NCBI GenBank assembly: GCA_038373885.1
Contig: JAWZYV010012538.1
Coordinates: 62,001-126,000 of the forward strand
Length of the DNA stretch: 64,000 nucleotides
Reading direction: 5' to 3'
Source of the DNA: Cheiracanthium punctorium
Taxonomy: Eukaryota; Arthropoda; Arachnida; Araneae; Cheiracanthiidae
This document shows, piece after piece, positions 42,901 through 52,127 of the stretch. The notes beneath the pieces were generated by a model. That model was not told the DNA's origin and did no database searches. It saw only the letters and a program-made list of their open reading frames with translations. The position numbers and the translations under genes are program-made. Each line of letters opens with the position of its first letter. Position 1 is the stretch's first letter.

Positions 42901-45149
42901 TCAAAAGGATACATTTCTTGAACTATTGTAAAATTCCAAGAAGACTTGTGATGGGACCCTTTGATGAATGCTCTATTACTCTACATTGCTTCAGTGATGC
43001 AAGTAAGGTGTCTTATGCAGGATGCGTTTTCTTGCGTGCGTCTTTTAAAGACAAAACTTTGATACAGTTGGTATTATGTAAATCAAGGGTAGCGCCTACC
43101 AAAGAAGTAACTATTCCTAGATTAGAGTTGCTTGGGGCACTTATAGCTGTTCGTTTGTATTGTCAAGTCATTTCTGCTCTCAGTCTGACAAGATGCCAAG
43201 CGTACTTTTGGAGTGATTCATCTACAGTTTTGACTTGGATAAAAAGGGATTCCCACTGGAGTGTTTTCGTGGCAAATCGCGTTGCTGAAATAAGAAGATG
43301 CACGAATCCCGAAGACTGGCATTATATACAGGGCTCAATCAATCCAGCAGATCTTCCTTCTAGAGGGTGTAATGCCAAAACATTGCTACAGAGTAGATGG
43401 TGGGAGGGACCCGGCTGGCTTAAACAGCAGCAAAATAAATGGCCTATGTATGAAGTGGCAGAAGTCGATGAAAAAACAGTCGATTCAGAGAGAAGGAAAA
43501 ACGTGGTTTCTAGCATTTCCTGCATGACCCCGAACTTCACTGATGCATTTACTCGATTTTCTAGCTATTATAAGAATGTGAGGGTGTTAGCTTGGATCTA
43601 TAGATTTTTCATTATCACTCGTCATGGGGAAAATACAAAATGTAAAGAGTTAACCTCAGAAGAAGTGAGTTTTGCAGAAAAAAGGTTGTTATATTTGATA
43701 CAAACTGAGAGTTTTCATAATACAAATGGTAAGGCCTTAAAGGGTATACATACATTTAGGGATGGCTGTGGACTTATTCGAGTAAGAACTAAACTAGTTT
43801 TAGGTGAAGAAAACGAAGACTTTAAGTGTCCCATCCTATTGCCAGGAAATCATACACTAGTTCATCGCCTAGTTGAACAGAAACATCGGCGATTCCAACA
43901 TGCAGGTGCAAGGACATTGATCTCCAACTTGCGAGAAAATTATTGGATTGTCGGTGCGAGACGACTTGTGAAGAGAATTTGCTCTAAATGTGTTATTTGC
44001 AGAAGATTCAAAGGAAAGTCCATCCAGCCGCCATTCGCACCCCTGCCAAAGGACCGTATAAAATATGCTGGAGTTTTTGAGGTTACCGGTATCGATTTAG
44101 CTGGCCCACTCTACGTGTTGTCAGGTGAAAAGGCATGGATCGTAATTTTTACGTGTGCCATTTATCGTGCTGTGCACTTCGAATTAACGAAGTCTTTATC
44201 AACAGATTCCTTTATAATGGCACTCAGAAGATTCATAGCCAGAAGGGGAAGAGTAAGCGTTATATATACAGACAACGGTACCAACTTTGTGGGGGCCAGT
44301 AATGCTTTAAACGAACTGGATTGGAAGAAAGTAATGGAGTTTTCAACAATTGAGAAGATTACGTGGAAATTCAATCCTCCAACCGCTGCCTGGTGGGGAG
44401 GATTTTGGGAACGGTTGGTGCGGATGGTAAAGGAGCTTTTAAGACGAGTTTCGGGCTCTAAAACGATTAGTTATATTGAATTAGAAACTATATTATGTGA
44501 CTGCGAAGCGACCATGAATTCAAGACCACTGACTTACTTAGAGGATGAAACGACAGAGCTAAAGCCCTTAACACCTTCACATTTTCTTCAAGGAATTCCG
44601 CATAGTGAAGTCAATGATCTGGATACTATTGATGGTAACAGCTTAAATCGCCGTTTGCGGTACCTACAAAAGCTCCGAGTTGATTTACGCTCGAGATTCA
44701 GAAATAAATACTTGGCCATGTTAGTCCATAGAGGAGAACGAAGAGGAGACACATTACAAGTGGGTGATGTGGTGCTGATTGGAACTCCGGAGAAACGCAT
44801 CAATTGGCCTTTGGGGCTTGTTGTACAGGTGTTTCCAGGCCCAGATGGTCATGTAAGAGTAGCGAAGGTAAAAACGGCTCACGGGGAAAAGATAAGACCC
44901 GTCCAAAACCTCTATTCTTTAGAAGTGGCTCGTCCTGCAGACCTAACTCAGCATGATCAATCTCATGTGTTCCCAAATCCAGATCAAATCACAGACCCTG
45001 CAAAATCCTTCCCTCTAAAAAAATCTCTGGATCAGCAGAGTGATGAAACAAAGAAACCTGAGCCAGTTACTGAATATTTTATAGCGGACAAACCTATTAC
45101 CACCAGAGTCGGTAGACGAGTAAAAGTTCCTCATCGGCTGGATCTCTGA
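39915..45149 (+). CDS. BEL/Pao Gag-Pol polyprotein
   Basis: 1744 residues in one frame. Gag (about 1-410) has a helical N-terminus and DUF1759-type region, then Cys/His knuckles (CFNCLKVGHGSKKC). The aspartic protease has DSGSQRS with D456. RT has D783 (TADIRKAF), the FGLSSSPF motif and YVDN at 860-863, Asn replacing the second Asp of YVDD, a variant seen in this superfamily. RNase H has CFSDAS near 1028 and WSDSSTV. Integrase has an HHCC finger, D1394, D1453 (YTDNGTNF) and E1499, then the DUF5641-type tail. No stop or frameshift. Confidence 0.96.
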   Translation: MENLLRKRKPLRQSFTNAANALEAEIRKDDIDVDQLRVLNSQLESKFNKLDEVQSEISDILLKSENENEYLTDFETNETYHDKYISLKTKVESKIANSIPVVIPGILENSTKRNFKLPKLELQKFNGETRNWLGFWGQFKKIDEDVNIDDDDKFQYLLQATVIGSPARELIDSYPPSGANYKEAIKQLKSRFARDELLVEIYVRELLRLVLAQAAKDGSMTLSNLYDKLETQLRALETLGVKSEIYAAMLYPLVESTLPEEILRAWERSRQRKESNAHTENLENLLNFLRIEVESEERLHLARTGFSTIDKVGSVPATAACIYTGDSKKKPVQSCIWCDKETHSSSECFKLHNLSLEDKKNLLRKKKACFNCLKVGHGSKKCKSSVKCLFCNKRHVTVMCRELKGSRNPKREQPKLSNETSETLLSNPKMQTTLLPTIVVKIVHNGKTELVRALFDSGSQRSYVRKDIVRRLGLNPSDQETLSHNLFGGVETEFQAHGIFYIEIRSMDDEFKYELSVLDKDKICGYIPRVKFKHISSLLRKYKIKINDSRRDAPEIGLLIGADYSGQLMKNNVLQIDRNLIAIETKLGWTLQGPVNNQATLLDTVGLCYLDLTELWNLETIGIKDPVEVKTKEDLDAETVKYFQENIKVIEGNRYEVCLPWKDSHRILGDNKAIAEKRLISNTRRLQKIGYFGEYDVAIKSWQEEGIIEIAPNNGATGHYLAHQAVIKNSSLTTKIRPVFDASLKDEDGNSLNACLEKGPNMIESLPNLLMQFRQRAIGVTADIRKAFLQISLCAKDRDFLKFLWWKDTSRNEIVTYRHCRVPFGLSSSPFLLGATISHHLDNAPQDLRGTAVRLKTSFYVDNCVASFETEEEVVTFKEESRTLMSSGGFDLRGWIAAPFRSMSMTSDQKIVSILGLSWDTESDEIYCSLPPLTFSENVHTKRSLLSVSQRIFDPIGFTSPTTLIPKLILQKTWKMKLSWDENLPQNIEKEFQAWLKRIHFLNYCKIPRRLVMGPFDECSITLHCFSDASKVSYAGCVFLRASFKDKTLIQLVLCKSRVAPTKEVTIPRLELLGALIAVRLYCQVISALSLTRCQAYFWSDSSTVLTWIKRDSHWSVFVANRVAEIRRCTNPEDWHYIQGSINPADLPSRGCNAKTLLQSRWWEGPGWLKQQQNKWPMYEVAEVDEKTVDSERRKNVVSSISCMTPNFTDAFTRFSSYYKNVRVLAWIYRFFIITRHGENTKCKELTSEEVSFAEKRLLYLIQTESFHNTNGKALKGIHTFRDGCGLIRVRTKLVLGEENEDFKCPILLPGNHTLVHRLVEQKHRRFQHAGARTLISNLRENYWIVGARRLVKRICSKCVICRRFKGKSIQPPFAPLPKDRIKYAGVFEVTGIDLAGPLYVLSGEKAWIVIFTCAIYRAVHFELTKSLSTDSFIMALRRFIARRGRVSVIYTDNGTNFVGASNALNELDWKKVMEFSTIEKITWKFNPPTAAWWGGFWERLVRMVKELLRRVSGSKTISYIELETILCDCEATMNSRPLTYLEDETTELKPLTPSHFLQGIPHSEVNDLDTIDGNSLNRRLRYLQKLRVDLRSRFRNKYLAMLVHRGERRGDTLQVGDVVLIGTPEKRINWPLGLVVQVFPGPDGHVRVAKVKTAHGEKIRPVQNLYSLEVARPADLTQHDQSHVFPNPDQITDPAKSFPLKKSLDQQSDETKKPEPVTEYFIADKPITTRVGRRVKVPHRLDL

Positions 45150-45186
45150 ACTGAACGAGGAATATGTTGCAATTTTAGAAAATTGC

Positions 45187-45198
45187 AAGGTGGGAGGA
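45187..45198 (+). promoter_or_regulatory. Polypurine tract
   Basis: AAGGTGGGAGGA directly before the 3' LTR; 11 of 12 bases are purines. Expected plus-strand primer site. Confidence 0.8.
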
Positions 45199-45453
45199 TG
45201 TTGAGGAACGTGTATACTCAATGGTTGTAACGGTGCCTTATTGGAAATGTTTGTGGCAACAATAATAATATCTTGGAATTTTGAGTTTTTTCCGTGATGT
45301 TATTCCTTTTATGCTTATCGTTATAAAAGGTGTGAAAAGTGTTAAAATAAAAACTGACGTTGCGATTAAAAGCGTTGTTATTTAAAAAGGTTTCTTTTGT
45401 GTCCATTTCATCCGTCAATAAAATAAACGAACCAGAAAATCTAATTTTCAACA
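45199..45453 (+). repeat. BEL/Pao 3' LTR
   Basis: Identical to 39542-39796 over all 255 bp and followed by the ATGTC target repeat. Confidence 0.95.
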
Positions 45454-45458
45454 ATGTC

Positions 45459-46095
45459 AGAACATACCAGCATGAATCATTACTCGTCTCTGCAGAGCGC
45501 TAACGTCATGCTAAAAATGTAAATAGTGAAATGTCAACATTGACCACTTTGCGAACACCACCAAACGCTAAGCCTAGGCTAGAAATACTTTCGGTATGAT
45601 GAACTATCATACATATGACACCTATCAGTGACATTTAGTGATTATCTTAGTTGAAACTTAAGTGTGCTTGAGCTTCTAAAAAAAAAAGCCGATGCGTTAA
45701 TTACTGACTAACAAATTTTATGCTTGAAAAAATTATAAATGTCATTTATAGACGTTGAAACATACACATTAAAATTAGAGAAGAACTTAAATGAAATTGA
45801 AATCAAAATAATAACATTTTATGTAGAATTAAATATAAATATATACATATTTGAATATACTTGAAATGCCATGATAACATTCATTTTCTGATACTGTTGA
45901 GGATGTAGATGAAAAAGAGTAATTTTTGGCAAGCTTTTAATGTAAATAAAGAGCTGTTATCACACTCATAAACTGCTTCCCAGAATTTCAACTCTAAAGG
46001 TCCAGTTGGCATCTTTATACATGCATAAAAATAAAAGAAAAAGTAAGAAATAAAAGATGGGCAACTAATGGTAATTGTAACATGAGTATGAAACA
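45459..46095. other. Intergenic, no gene seen
   Basis: The right flank of the BEL insertion. AT-rich; no coding feature recognised. Confidence 0.3.
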
Positions 46096-46098
46096 AAT

Positions 46099-46316
46099 TA
46101 TACTATCAGATACTTCTTTTTGTAATAGTACTTCTCATATTTTTGACGAAGTGAGGGAAATTGTGAAAAAAAACACAGTTGTCTATGTTCATCACATATG
46201 TGGGTGCAGCTGATTTGTTCTACTGATATTCCAAAAGCAGCCCACATAGATCTGTTCCATGTTGCTCCATTGCAGATAACAGCATCAGCAAAAGAACCAG
46301 TATGAAGGTTTCCTTT
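46099..46316 (-). pseudogene. P-superfamily (THAP9-like) transposase fragment
   Basis: A minus-strand frame encodes ICNGATWNRSMWAAFGIS, then CTHICDEHRQLCFFSQFPSL, the pattern of the P-element/THAP9 nuclease (DGAxxNR, then H..D..R.L.FFSDFPHL). An Asn replaces the Asp usually found before GA, which would remove a catalytic residue. The frame ends shortly after. Its upstream part is separated by the mariner at 46319-47321. A THAP exon lies at 12.7 kb but is too distant to be assigned to the same element. Confidence 0.6.
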
Positions 46317-46318
46317 TA

Positions 46319-47321
46319 AGTTTTTACAAAAAATAGGAAGAAAAATAATTTTTTGGTAACAAACTGTTTTATTGCTTTTCAAAGTATTCCCGTTTAAGAT
46401 TTATACACTTTTCCACCCATTCAAACCTATTTTTGAAACAGTTTTTTCACTCTGAAGTTGATATCTCGAAACCTGGTTTTGGAAGGTATCAACAGCTTCC
46501 TCAGGTGGTGAAAATCGCTGCCCACGCATTTTTTGTTTGACATAAGGGAACAAGAAAAAGTCGTTAGGCGACAAATCAGGAGAACATAGGCAGTGAGACA
46601 TTAATTTGATATTTTTATCCTTCGAATAATCAATTGTTTCACGTGCTGTGTGGGAGCTGGCGTTGTGATGAAGAATGATGCTTCGATTTTTGTTGTTTTT
46701 CCTGATTTCATTGATGACTTTTGGCAAACAAATTTCTGTGAAGCCGAAGAAACGAGCATTTTCTTGGAAGTGCTTGATGAACAATCAACTTTTGTAGAAT
46801 TCGGTTCATCCGGAAACACCCAAACAGTGGATTGTTGTTTAGTTTCCGGCTCATAGGAATATATCCAACTTTCGTCACCTGTAACGATGGGATATATGGA
46901 TTTTACAGCTCCCAATTTGAATTTTTTAGCATTTCCTTATGCCAGTTTGGAAGTCTGGAATCACTACCAATTTTGGTCGTTCTTCATGAGATTCATCACT
47001 GACAGACGAACGACCACAATGAAATTCTGCAAACCAATTGTGAAAAGTCTTTTCTAGTGGTACTTCATTACCAAAAGTTTCACGAAGTGATACTAAGCAG
47101 TCCTGTCGAGTGAGGCCTTTCTTAAAATCATAAAAAATCATCCAACCAAAACCTTCACGAGTTATTTCCATTTTTTTCATTCACTGGTTTCTTTAGAACA
47201 CTCGTGTAAACAAAATACACAAGCCATTTCTACAATGCCTCTGATTCCAAGATAAAAAAAATCCCTGAATATCCTGAAGACAAGTTTCTCTAGTGCCTCC
47301 TATTGGTTGTTTGTAAAAACA
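46319..47321 (-). pseudogene. Mariner transposon with internal deletion
   Basis: Ends reading (A/T)GTTTTTACAAA lie next to TA dinucleotides (46317-46318 and 47322-47323), a modest inverted repeat. On the minus strand the N-terminal HTH part starts at 47180 (EITREGFGWMIFYDFKKG, FHNWFAEFHCG) and is followed by the catalytic half in other frames: VTGDESWIYSYEPETKQQS (first Asp), IILHHNASSHTA, and SPDLSPNDFFLFP (third Asp). The Asp normally preceding NASSHT is missing and about 60 residues are deleted between the halves. About 1.0 kb against the usual 1.3 kb. Inactive. Confidence 0.82.
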
Positions 47322-47572
47322 TAAAAGGCACCTTATGTATTTTCCAACAGCACAATGAAGTATTTTACCTGCTTAAAAAACAAGACAATTTTACTTTAAA
47401 CAAAATGTATAGTCAAAAAATAAATGAAAAACTGAAGATAAAAATACCTGAAGCAGCATTTTTGCTGATAAAGCATGCAATGGCTTGCACCCATTTTCCT
47501 TTAAACGGTTGCTACGTTAAAACTAAAGCCCGATTCCCCTTTTCTGATTTTAAACTGTCAGGGGTATTTCTG

Positions 47573-47726
47573 AGATTCCTCCCTCTGTGTCCATCGTTGC
47601 TCCGCGGCGTGAGTCTTAGAATGTTTCTGCTCTGTCCACAGCCTTGCACAAGCGCATGACTGAGCCATGCCGTGGCATTGAAAGACCCATGCCAGGAAGC
47701 AACGATTTACACAGGAGGGAGGAATT
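47573..47726. repeat. Imperfect inverted repeat, possible foldback element
   Basis: ATTCCTCCCTC(C)TGTGT.. at about 47575-47602 is the near reverse complement of about 47697-47725 (ACACAGGAGGGAGGAAT). The space between is GC-richer than the surroundings. No target repeat was identified. Confidence 0.55.
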
Positions 47727-47729
47727 TCT

Positions 47730-48338
47730 GCCATTGCGTCTTAGCAACGACAGTAGTGAACAGGTTAAAGCCAACAAGAAACTAAAATATGTTTTAAGTT
47801 CTGCTCTTAAAGCCTGATTCACGAGTATTACTTTGTTAGCCCTGTATAGGTATCAACTCTACGTACACCCATGCCGATGGACAGAATGCTCTCATAAACC
47901 TCAATAATAAATACAAATTTTGTTCTGCTTGAAATGGATGAAGTTGCGCATAGGCTGCAATGCATAGAATTATTTTCTGTGCTCCTGTAAAGGAACTATA
48001 AATGGTACTACATCCTTTTCAGTAGGGTACATAGTATGGTAAGTTTCATTATTATATAAAAATTCGATCGATGCATATTTACAGCAGTTAGAGCATGGGC
48101 AGACAGACAAACTGACAGCATAAGCATTTCAAGTTCTTTGGAAAGTGTTAAAAAATAAAGGCTTAAAAAGTATGTGAGGCTTAAAGGGGAAAAAAAACTG
48201 GAATATGGAAAGTAATTCTAGCTCGAAAAGTTAATTTTTGCTTTAATTTAAGATAAAATGTAAAATTAAGCATATATTAATTTTGAAGCTCTTAAGGTCG
48301 AAACCGGTATTTGCTCTGCCATGTCTTCTTATTTTAAC
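47730..48338. other. Intergenic, no gene seen
   Basis: No coding or structural feature recognised between the inverted repeat and the LINE 5'-UTR piece. Confidence 0.3.
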
Positions 48339-48585
48339 AGTGCACCCTTAACGACGTGCCCAGTAGATGTCTGTTTGCTTGATCCCTATCAGTTGAGCGA
48401 GTCAGTACCACCAGCCGATTGATACACAGGGGAACGCTGTGTACCTCCTGATTACCCAAAGCCGAGGCCAATGTAATGTGTTGGAGAAAAGGCCCATCAA
48501 TTACCAGGATCCCCATTTCCGGGGACACTGGCATCCATGCACAGCTAACATGTGGGCAATTTACACGGCCACAGCTTCTGAAGAG
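48339..48585 (-). mobile_element. LINE 5'-UTR fragment, inverted
   Basis: The reverse complement of the LINE 5' UTR equivalent to about 560-855, with an internal gap near 48483-48500. No ORF or 3' end is attached. Its missing downstream neighbour appears in the opposite orientation at 49346-49430. Confidence 0.75.
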
Positions 48586-48896
48586 GGAGAAGACATCTTT
48601 TGAAAAATTTCAAGAAACTGATATACCTCCTGCAGAAACTTTTTATAGGTAATTAACGGATGACCACATATCTGATGAAGAATATCAAAATGCTCAAAAT
48701 TTTTGGCAAGCCTTTAATATTCGTGATCTGAGGAAATATCGTGATCTGAGGAAATATCGTGATCTCTATGTCAAGATTGAAGTATTATTACTATCAGACT
48801 TGTTTGAAAATTTTAGAAAAATCTGCAAGAAACAATATGATTTAGATTGTGCACATGCTTTCACTGCACCAGAACTCTTGGCTACCTCAATTTGGT
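48586..48896 (+). pseudogene. Second Polinton DNA polymerase B fragment
   Basis: The plus-strand translation reads FEKFQETDIPPAETFYR, stop, LTDDHISDEEYQNAQNFWQ, then DLYVKIEVLLLSDLFENFRK and LDCAHAFTAPELLA, matching the polymerase B region with the YxxLY-TAP block. An 18-bp unit (CGTGATCTGAGGAAATAT) is tandemly duplicated near 48719-48754, adding six residues in frame. Stops near 48654 and 48895 show it is dead. A different part of the gene from the fragment at 29.1 kb. Confidence 0.75.
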
Positions 48897-48899
48897 AAA

Positions 48900-49207
48900 A
48901 ATAAATACATAAAAAAAATCTCGAGCAGAAATGAAGTAAAGTTTGCTGCAGTGTTCATTTAGGAGTGAAGACTGAAACCAGTTGTAAACAAAAACGCGAG
49001 ACTAGTTGTAAACAAAAGAAAATGACAAAAAGTGCAGTGCACAAAATGTGATACGTAGTTGTTTTTTTATAAAGACTAAAAGAAGAAGTGAAGTAACTGT
49101 CATAATGTAAAGAGAATTTCCATACTAACTGTTGGAACTCCGTCAAATCCATACTCCAAGAAAAAGATCATTACCTATCTGGTAACTATATATTTAGATT
49201 ATATTTG

Positions 49208-49238
<31 letters not shown>

Positions 49239-49345
49239 TATTCATATACAAATAACCCCAATTTTTTGTAATTTTATTTTATTTTAGAACAATGATAGGT
49301 AAGTTATAATAAAATACATGAGTTATAGATTGCTGCCTTAGAATT
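48900..49345. other. Intergenic, no gene seen
   Basis: AT-rich. No coding feature recognised. Confidence 0.3.
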
Positions 49346-49430
49346 GTACTGTGCGCGTATACACCCAACTAGCACTGATGCACGTATGTGCATCCCTTTG
49401 GTGGGCTCTGTGGTGCAGTCGGGTCTGAAT
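49346..49430 (+). mobile_element. LINE 5'-UTR fragment, short
   Basis: Matches 868-955 of the full-length LINE (GTACTGTGCGCGTATA then the TAGCACTG region). It is the continuation of the piece at 48339-48585 but on the other strand, so the original copy was inverted or rearranged. Confidence 0.7.
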
Positions 49431-49734
49431 TTCCAATCCCCAATATGGATTCGACATTATTTTCGTCTCACGTCAACATTCACGTTTTGCTAACTTTAGG
49501 AAAATTGTAAGATCAAGGTGACTCACACGAATTGCCGCTATTCATGAAACCATGCTGTAGTTTCCAAACGGAATTACAATTATTAAACTCTTTTCTCTTT
49601 GCAACTTTCGAGTTTTGGAATAGAATAAAACAGATTCCCTGTTTTCAATTTTAAGAAAATTTAACAATTCTAAACATTAAATTCGTTTTGAGAGTCTTTA
49701 TCTATTTGTTTTTTGTTTCCATTTTGAGAGTCTT

Positions 49735-50770
49735 TATTTACCGTTAAAAGGTAAAGATTATTCTTCTGGAATCAGTTTAATTAATGTAGGGTATAATAAA
49801 TGTCCATACATTCCGGAAGTAACATTTAAGGATTCTAAGCTTTTGATTTGTACTTCCCATGCAAGGGGGGGGGTTAGGGGAAGTCATACCCCCCCCCCCA
49901 TGAGAAATTTTTGCCATATGAAATGTATATTCATCACTACACTATCACACACACGTATACATATATATGAGTTGTAGTAGTCGTAACCCCCCGCCCCCCC
50001 ATGAAAAATTTCTGGCTACGCCCCTGTTCACATATATTGTACAACTTCCTTAACCCCACAACATGGTTAGTGTCTTTAATTGGGTAAAGATTTAAAAGCT
50101 TACTCATGTGAGCATTTATCACTAACTCATATCTACCGAATCTCTGTTTCAACAACTTAAGAGACTTTTCATAATTTTCTTCTGAAAGAGAAAACCCATT
50201 TACAACGTTAAAAGCATCACCTCCCAAAAGCGATTTTAAATACGAAAATTTGTCAATCTTGGATATGGATTTATTTTTATCTATAGAATTTTGAAATTGA
50301 TTCCAAAATTCCAACCAAACACAAGGATTGCCTTAATATTTTTCTATAGCCAATTTCAGCAACTTTATGCTATAGTTAGCTCTCGCATTATAACTTTCTG
50401 GCATATTAATGTTCTCAAACAATCTATTAGCATTTTGCTGAATCAAAGAACTTTGATTTTTCTCACTCGTATTACAAGATTTAATTCATGCTGAAAGTTT
50501 TGAATTCCACATAATGATTTTTTGGCTATATTCGGTAGCTGATTCTATCTCTTTGTCAAACTCTTTTTCATCTGTAATTAGTGTTTATATTTGAGAATCC
50601 AATCATTAATTTGTTTCAACATGTTTGTTAAAAAATCTAAGTGTTGCTCTAATTTGGTTCCGTATCAAGCTCATCATATCCTTGTTCTAATTTATTAATA
50701 TGTTTTGTCATGCCAGAGCGCAGAGCAGCTCGAAATTTTCTTTGCTTCATTAACTCATCCATTTTTGACA
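49735..50770 (-). pseudogene. BEL/Pao gag relic interrupted by a MITE
   Basis: The minus strand begins with an ATG near 50768 (MDELMKQRKF), passes through degenerate sequence with stops, then is open at about 50314-50030 with the DUF1759-type segment FWNQFQNSIDKNK, FSYLKSLLGGDAFNVV, LRKLYNICE. After the insertion at 49862-50026 it resumes with VQIKSLESLNVTSGMYGHLL and ends soon after. Distinct in sequence from the intact BEL at 39.5 kb, so a different family. No LTR or pol part is recognised. Confidence 0.78.
49862..50026. mobile_element. 165-bp MITE inside the BEL gag relic
   Basis: Reversed, it begins CAGGGGCGTAGCCAGAAATT and ends ...CCCCCTTG. The flanking 8-mers TTCCCATG and TTCACATA agree at 6 of 8 positions. 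The gag reading frame is exactly restored when it is removed (Ile-Cys-Glu then Val-Gln-Ile). A relative lies at 22957-23095, and a similar phrase near 53651-53690. Confidence 0.72.
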
Positions 50771-50779
50771 AATTCTTAT

Positions 50780-51580
50780 AACCAACTAATATACAATTTT
50801 ATAATTTGTATGATGCTCCAATATTTTTAAATAAGACAGCTTTATTTATGTATAACATCTAATATAAAAAAAACTTCAAACAGGAAGTAACTTCAATATA
50901 TCCAATGATGTGACATCAGAATCAAACAAACAAAATGTAATCAATGTCTAGTATTTTCTAAATTTAATTGCAGCATTTAAATACTTAAAACTTCATCCTT
51001 CCTTAAAGGTATTCCTTTATTATTAGATTCTTAAAACACTTCAAAAAGACATAATCTGTTTATCTAACTTATTCGAATTCTAAATCGAACTTCCGTTGCC
51101 AATGCACCATAAAATATATCGTGGTTCAGTGTGTCTTGGAGTATTTCAGATTGTTTAAACTTTAAGTCAGCAAAAATGACTGAGGCTATTTAATTTTGAA
51201 ATTATTTAATTAAGATTAAAGTAATCACATAATTCTATGACATAAAAAAAAAATCGACAAACATCTCTATACGCATCAACAATCCTAATCGAATCGAAAC
51301 TTCTAAAAGTTCAGTCAGTTGCCAGATGTCAAGATTAAAACTTGTTCCCGGGGAAAATGTGCAGCTCGCACGTTCCGAAAATGTTCTCTTGAAACTTGAG
51401 TTCACGCTACGTAACATGTATTTCAGTTCAAAAGTCCGAAATTAGTTTTTTAAAAGGCATATTTTTATTTATCATATAAAAATGCAGCAAAGTATTACAT
51501 ACTAGATGTATTTCAGATCTTCTTTAATGCCTGCAGTTTTTTTTTTTTTTCCTTAAAGAGTAGAAAATAATTTACACAAT
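50780..51580. other. Intergenic, no gene seen
   Basis: AT-rich sequence upstream of the BEL gag relic on its strand; it could include remains of that element's leader, but no LTR is recognisable. A T-run lies at 51537-51550. Confidence 0.3.
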
Positions 51581-51583
51581 TTT

Positions 51584-51832
51584 TGAACGAGGTGCCGTGC
51601 GTCTGGGCATTAGGGAGCGAAATAAAGAGGCATTCGTAAAATTGAACACATGTCTTTTATATACAAACCAATACACACGGTTTTACATTCTACAGCACAA
51701 CTCGGGCTGATCTGGGTTAGCTTACAAACACAGCGTGCATTCCCTAGTGTTTTCGATTGAGCTTGCAGTTTACAGTTAAGTGTCAGTTAACTCCATGGAC
51801 ATGGAGTTATATTTCAGAGTGCAGACACTACA
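51584..51832 (-). repeat. Gypsy-type 3' LTR
   Basis: On the minus strand a purine tract (AAAGGGGGAGGAGA) is followed by TGTAGTGTCTGC at 51832, a TATA box (TATATAAAAG near 51654) and an end near 51584 (CGTTCA). It follows the end of a Gypsy integrase region. The low-coordinate boundary is approximate. Confidence 0.65.
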
Positions 51833-51839
51833 TCTCCTC

Positions 51840-52127
51840 CCCCTTTATAGATTGAGTCTCTTGGGAGGCCTTCATATTCTCGTAGAGTGTCAAAGAACCA
51901 GACTCTGATTGGCAGGTACTGGTGAACCACTACCATCCTTGGTTGAATGAGTTGACTAAGCTGGTGATGACGATGAGGAACTTTGATTCAGAACATCTGC
52001 TGATAAAGCTGCTTGCATAGATAAGACAGCTGATTCACTGACCGTAATCTCAGAACTAGGACTTTCTGCATCAGCGGACGTATCTTCTCTGATCTCTGCC
52101 GTAGTCGTTAGAAATATGCGGTATACT
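51840..52127 (-). pseudogene. Gypsy Pol C-terminal tail, part 2
   Basis: The minus-strand frame VYRIFLTTTAEIREDTS...SESAVLSMQAAL is Ser/Glu-rich and ends at a stop shortly before the purine tract. It is the continuation of the piece at 55491-55665 after the hAT insertion with its 8-bp duplication. Confidence 0.6.

Larger units (their letters stand above)
39542..45453 (+). mobile_element. Complete BEL/Pao LTR retrotransposon
   Basis: LTR at 39542-39796, primer-binding site, one 1744-codon Gag-Pol ORF, purine tract, LTR at 45199-45453. The LTRs are 255 bp each and identical base for base by eye. ATGTC flanks both sides (39537-39541 and 45454-45458), the 5-bp duplication usual for BEL/Pao. No envelope ORF. 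Identical LTRs and an unbroken ORF mean a very recent, potentially active insertion. Confidence 0.96.
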
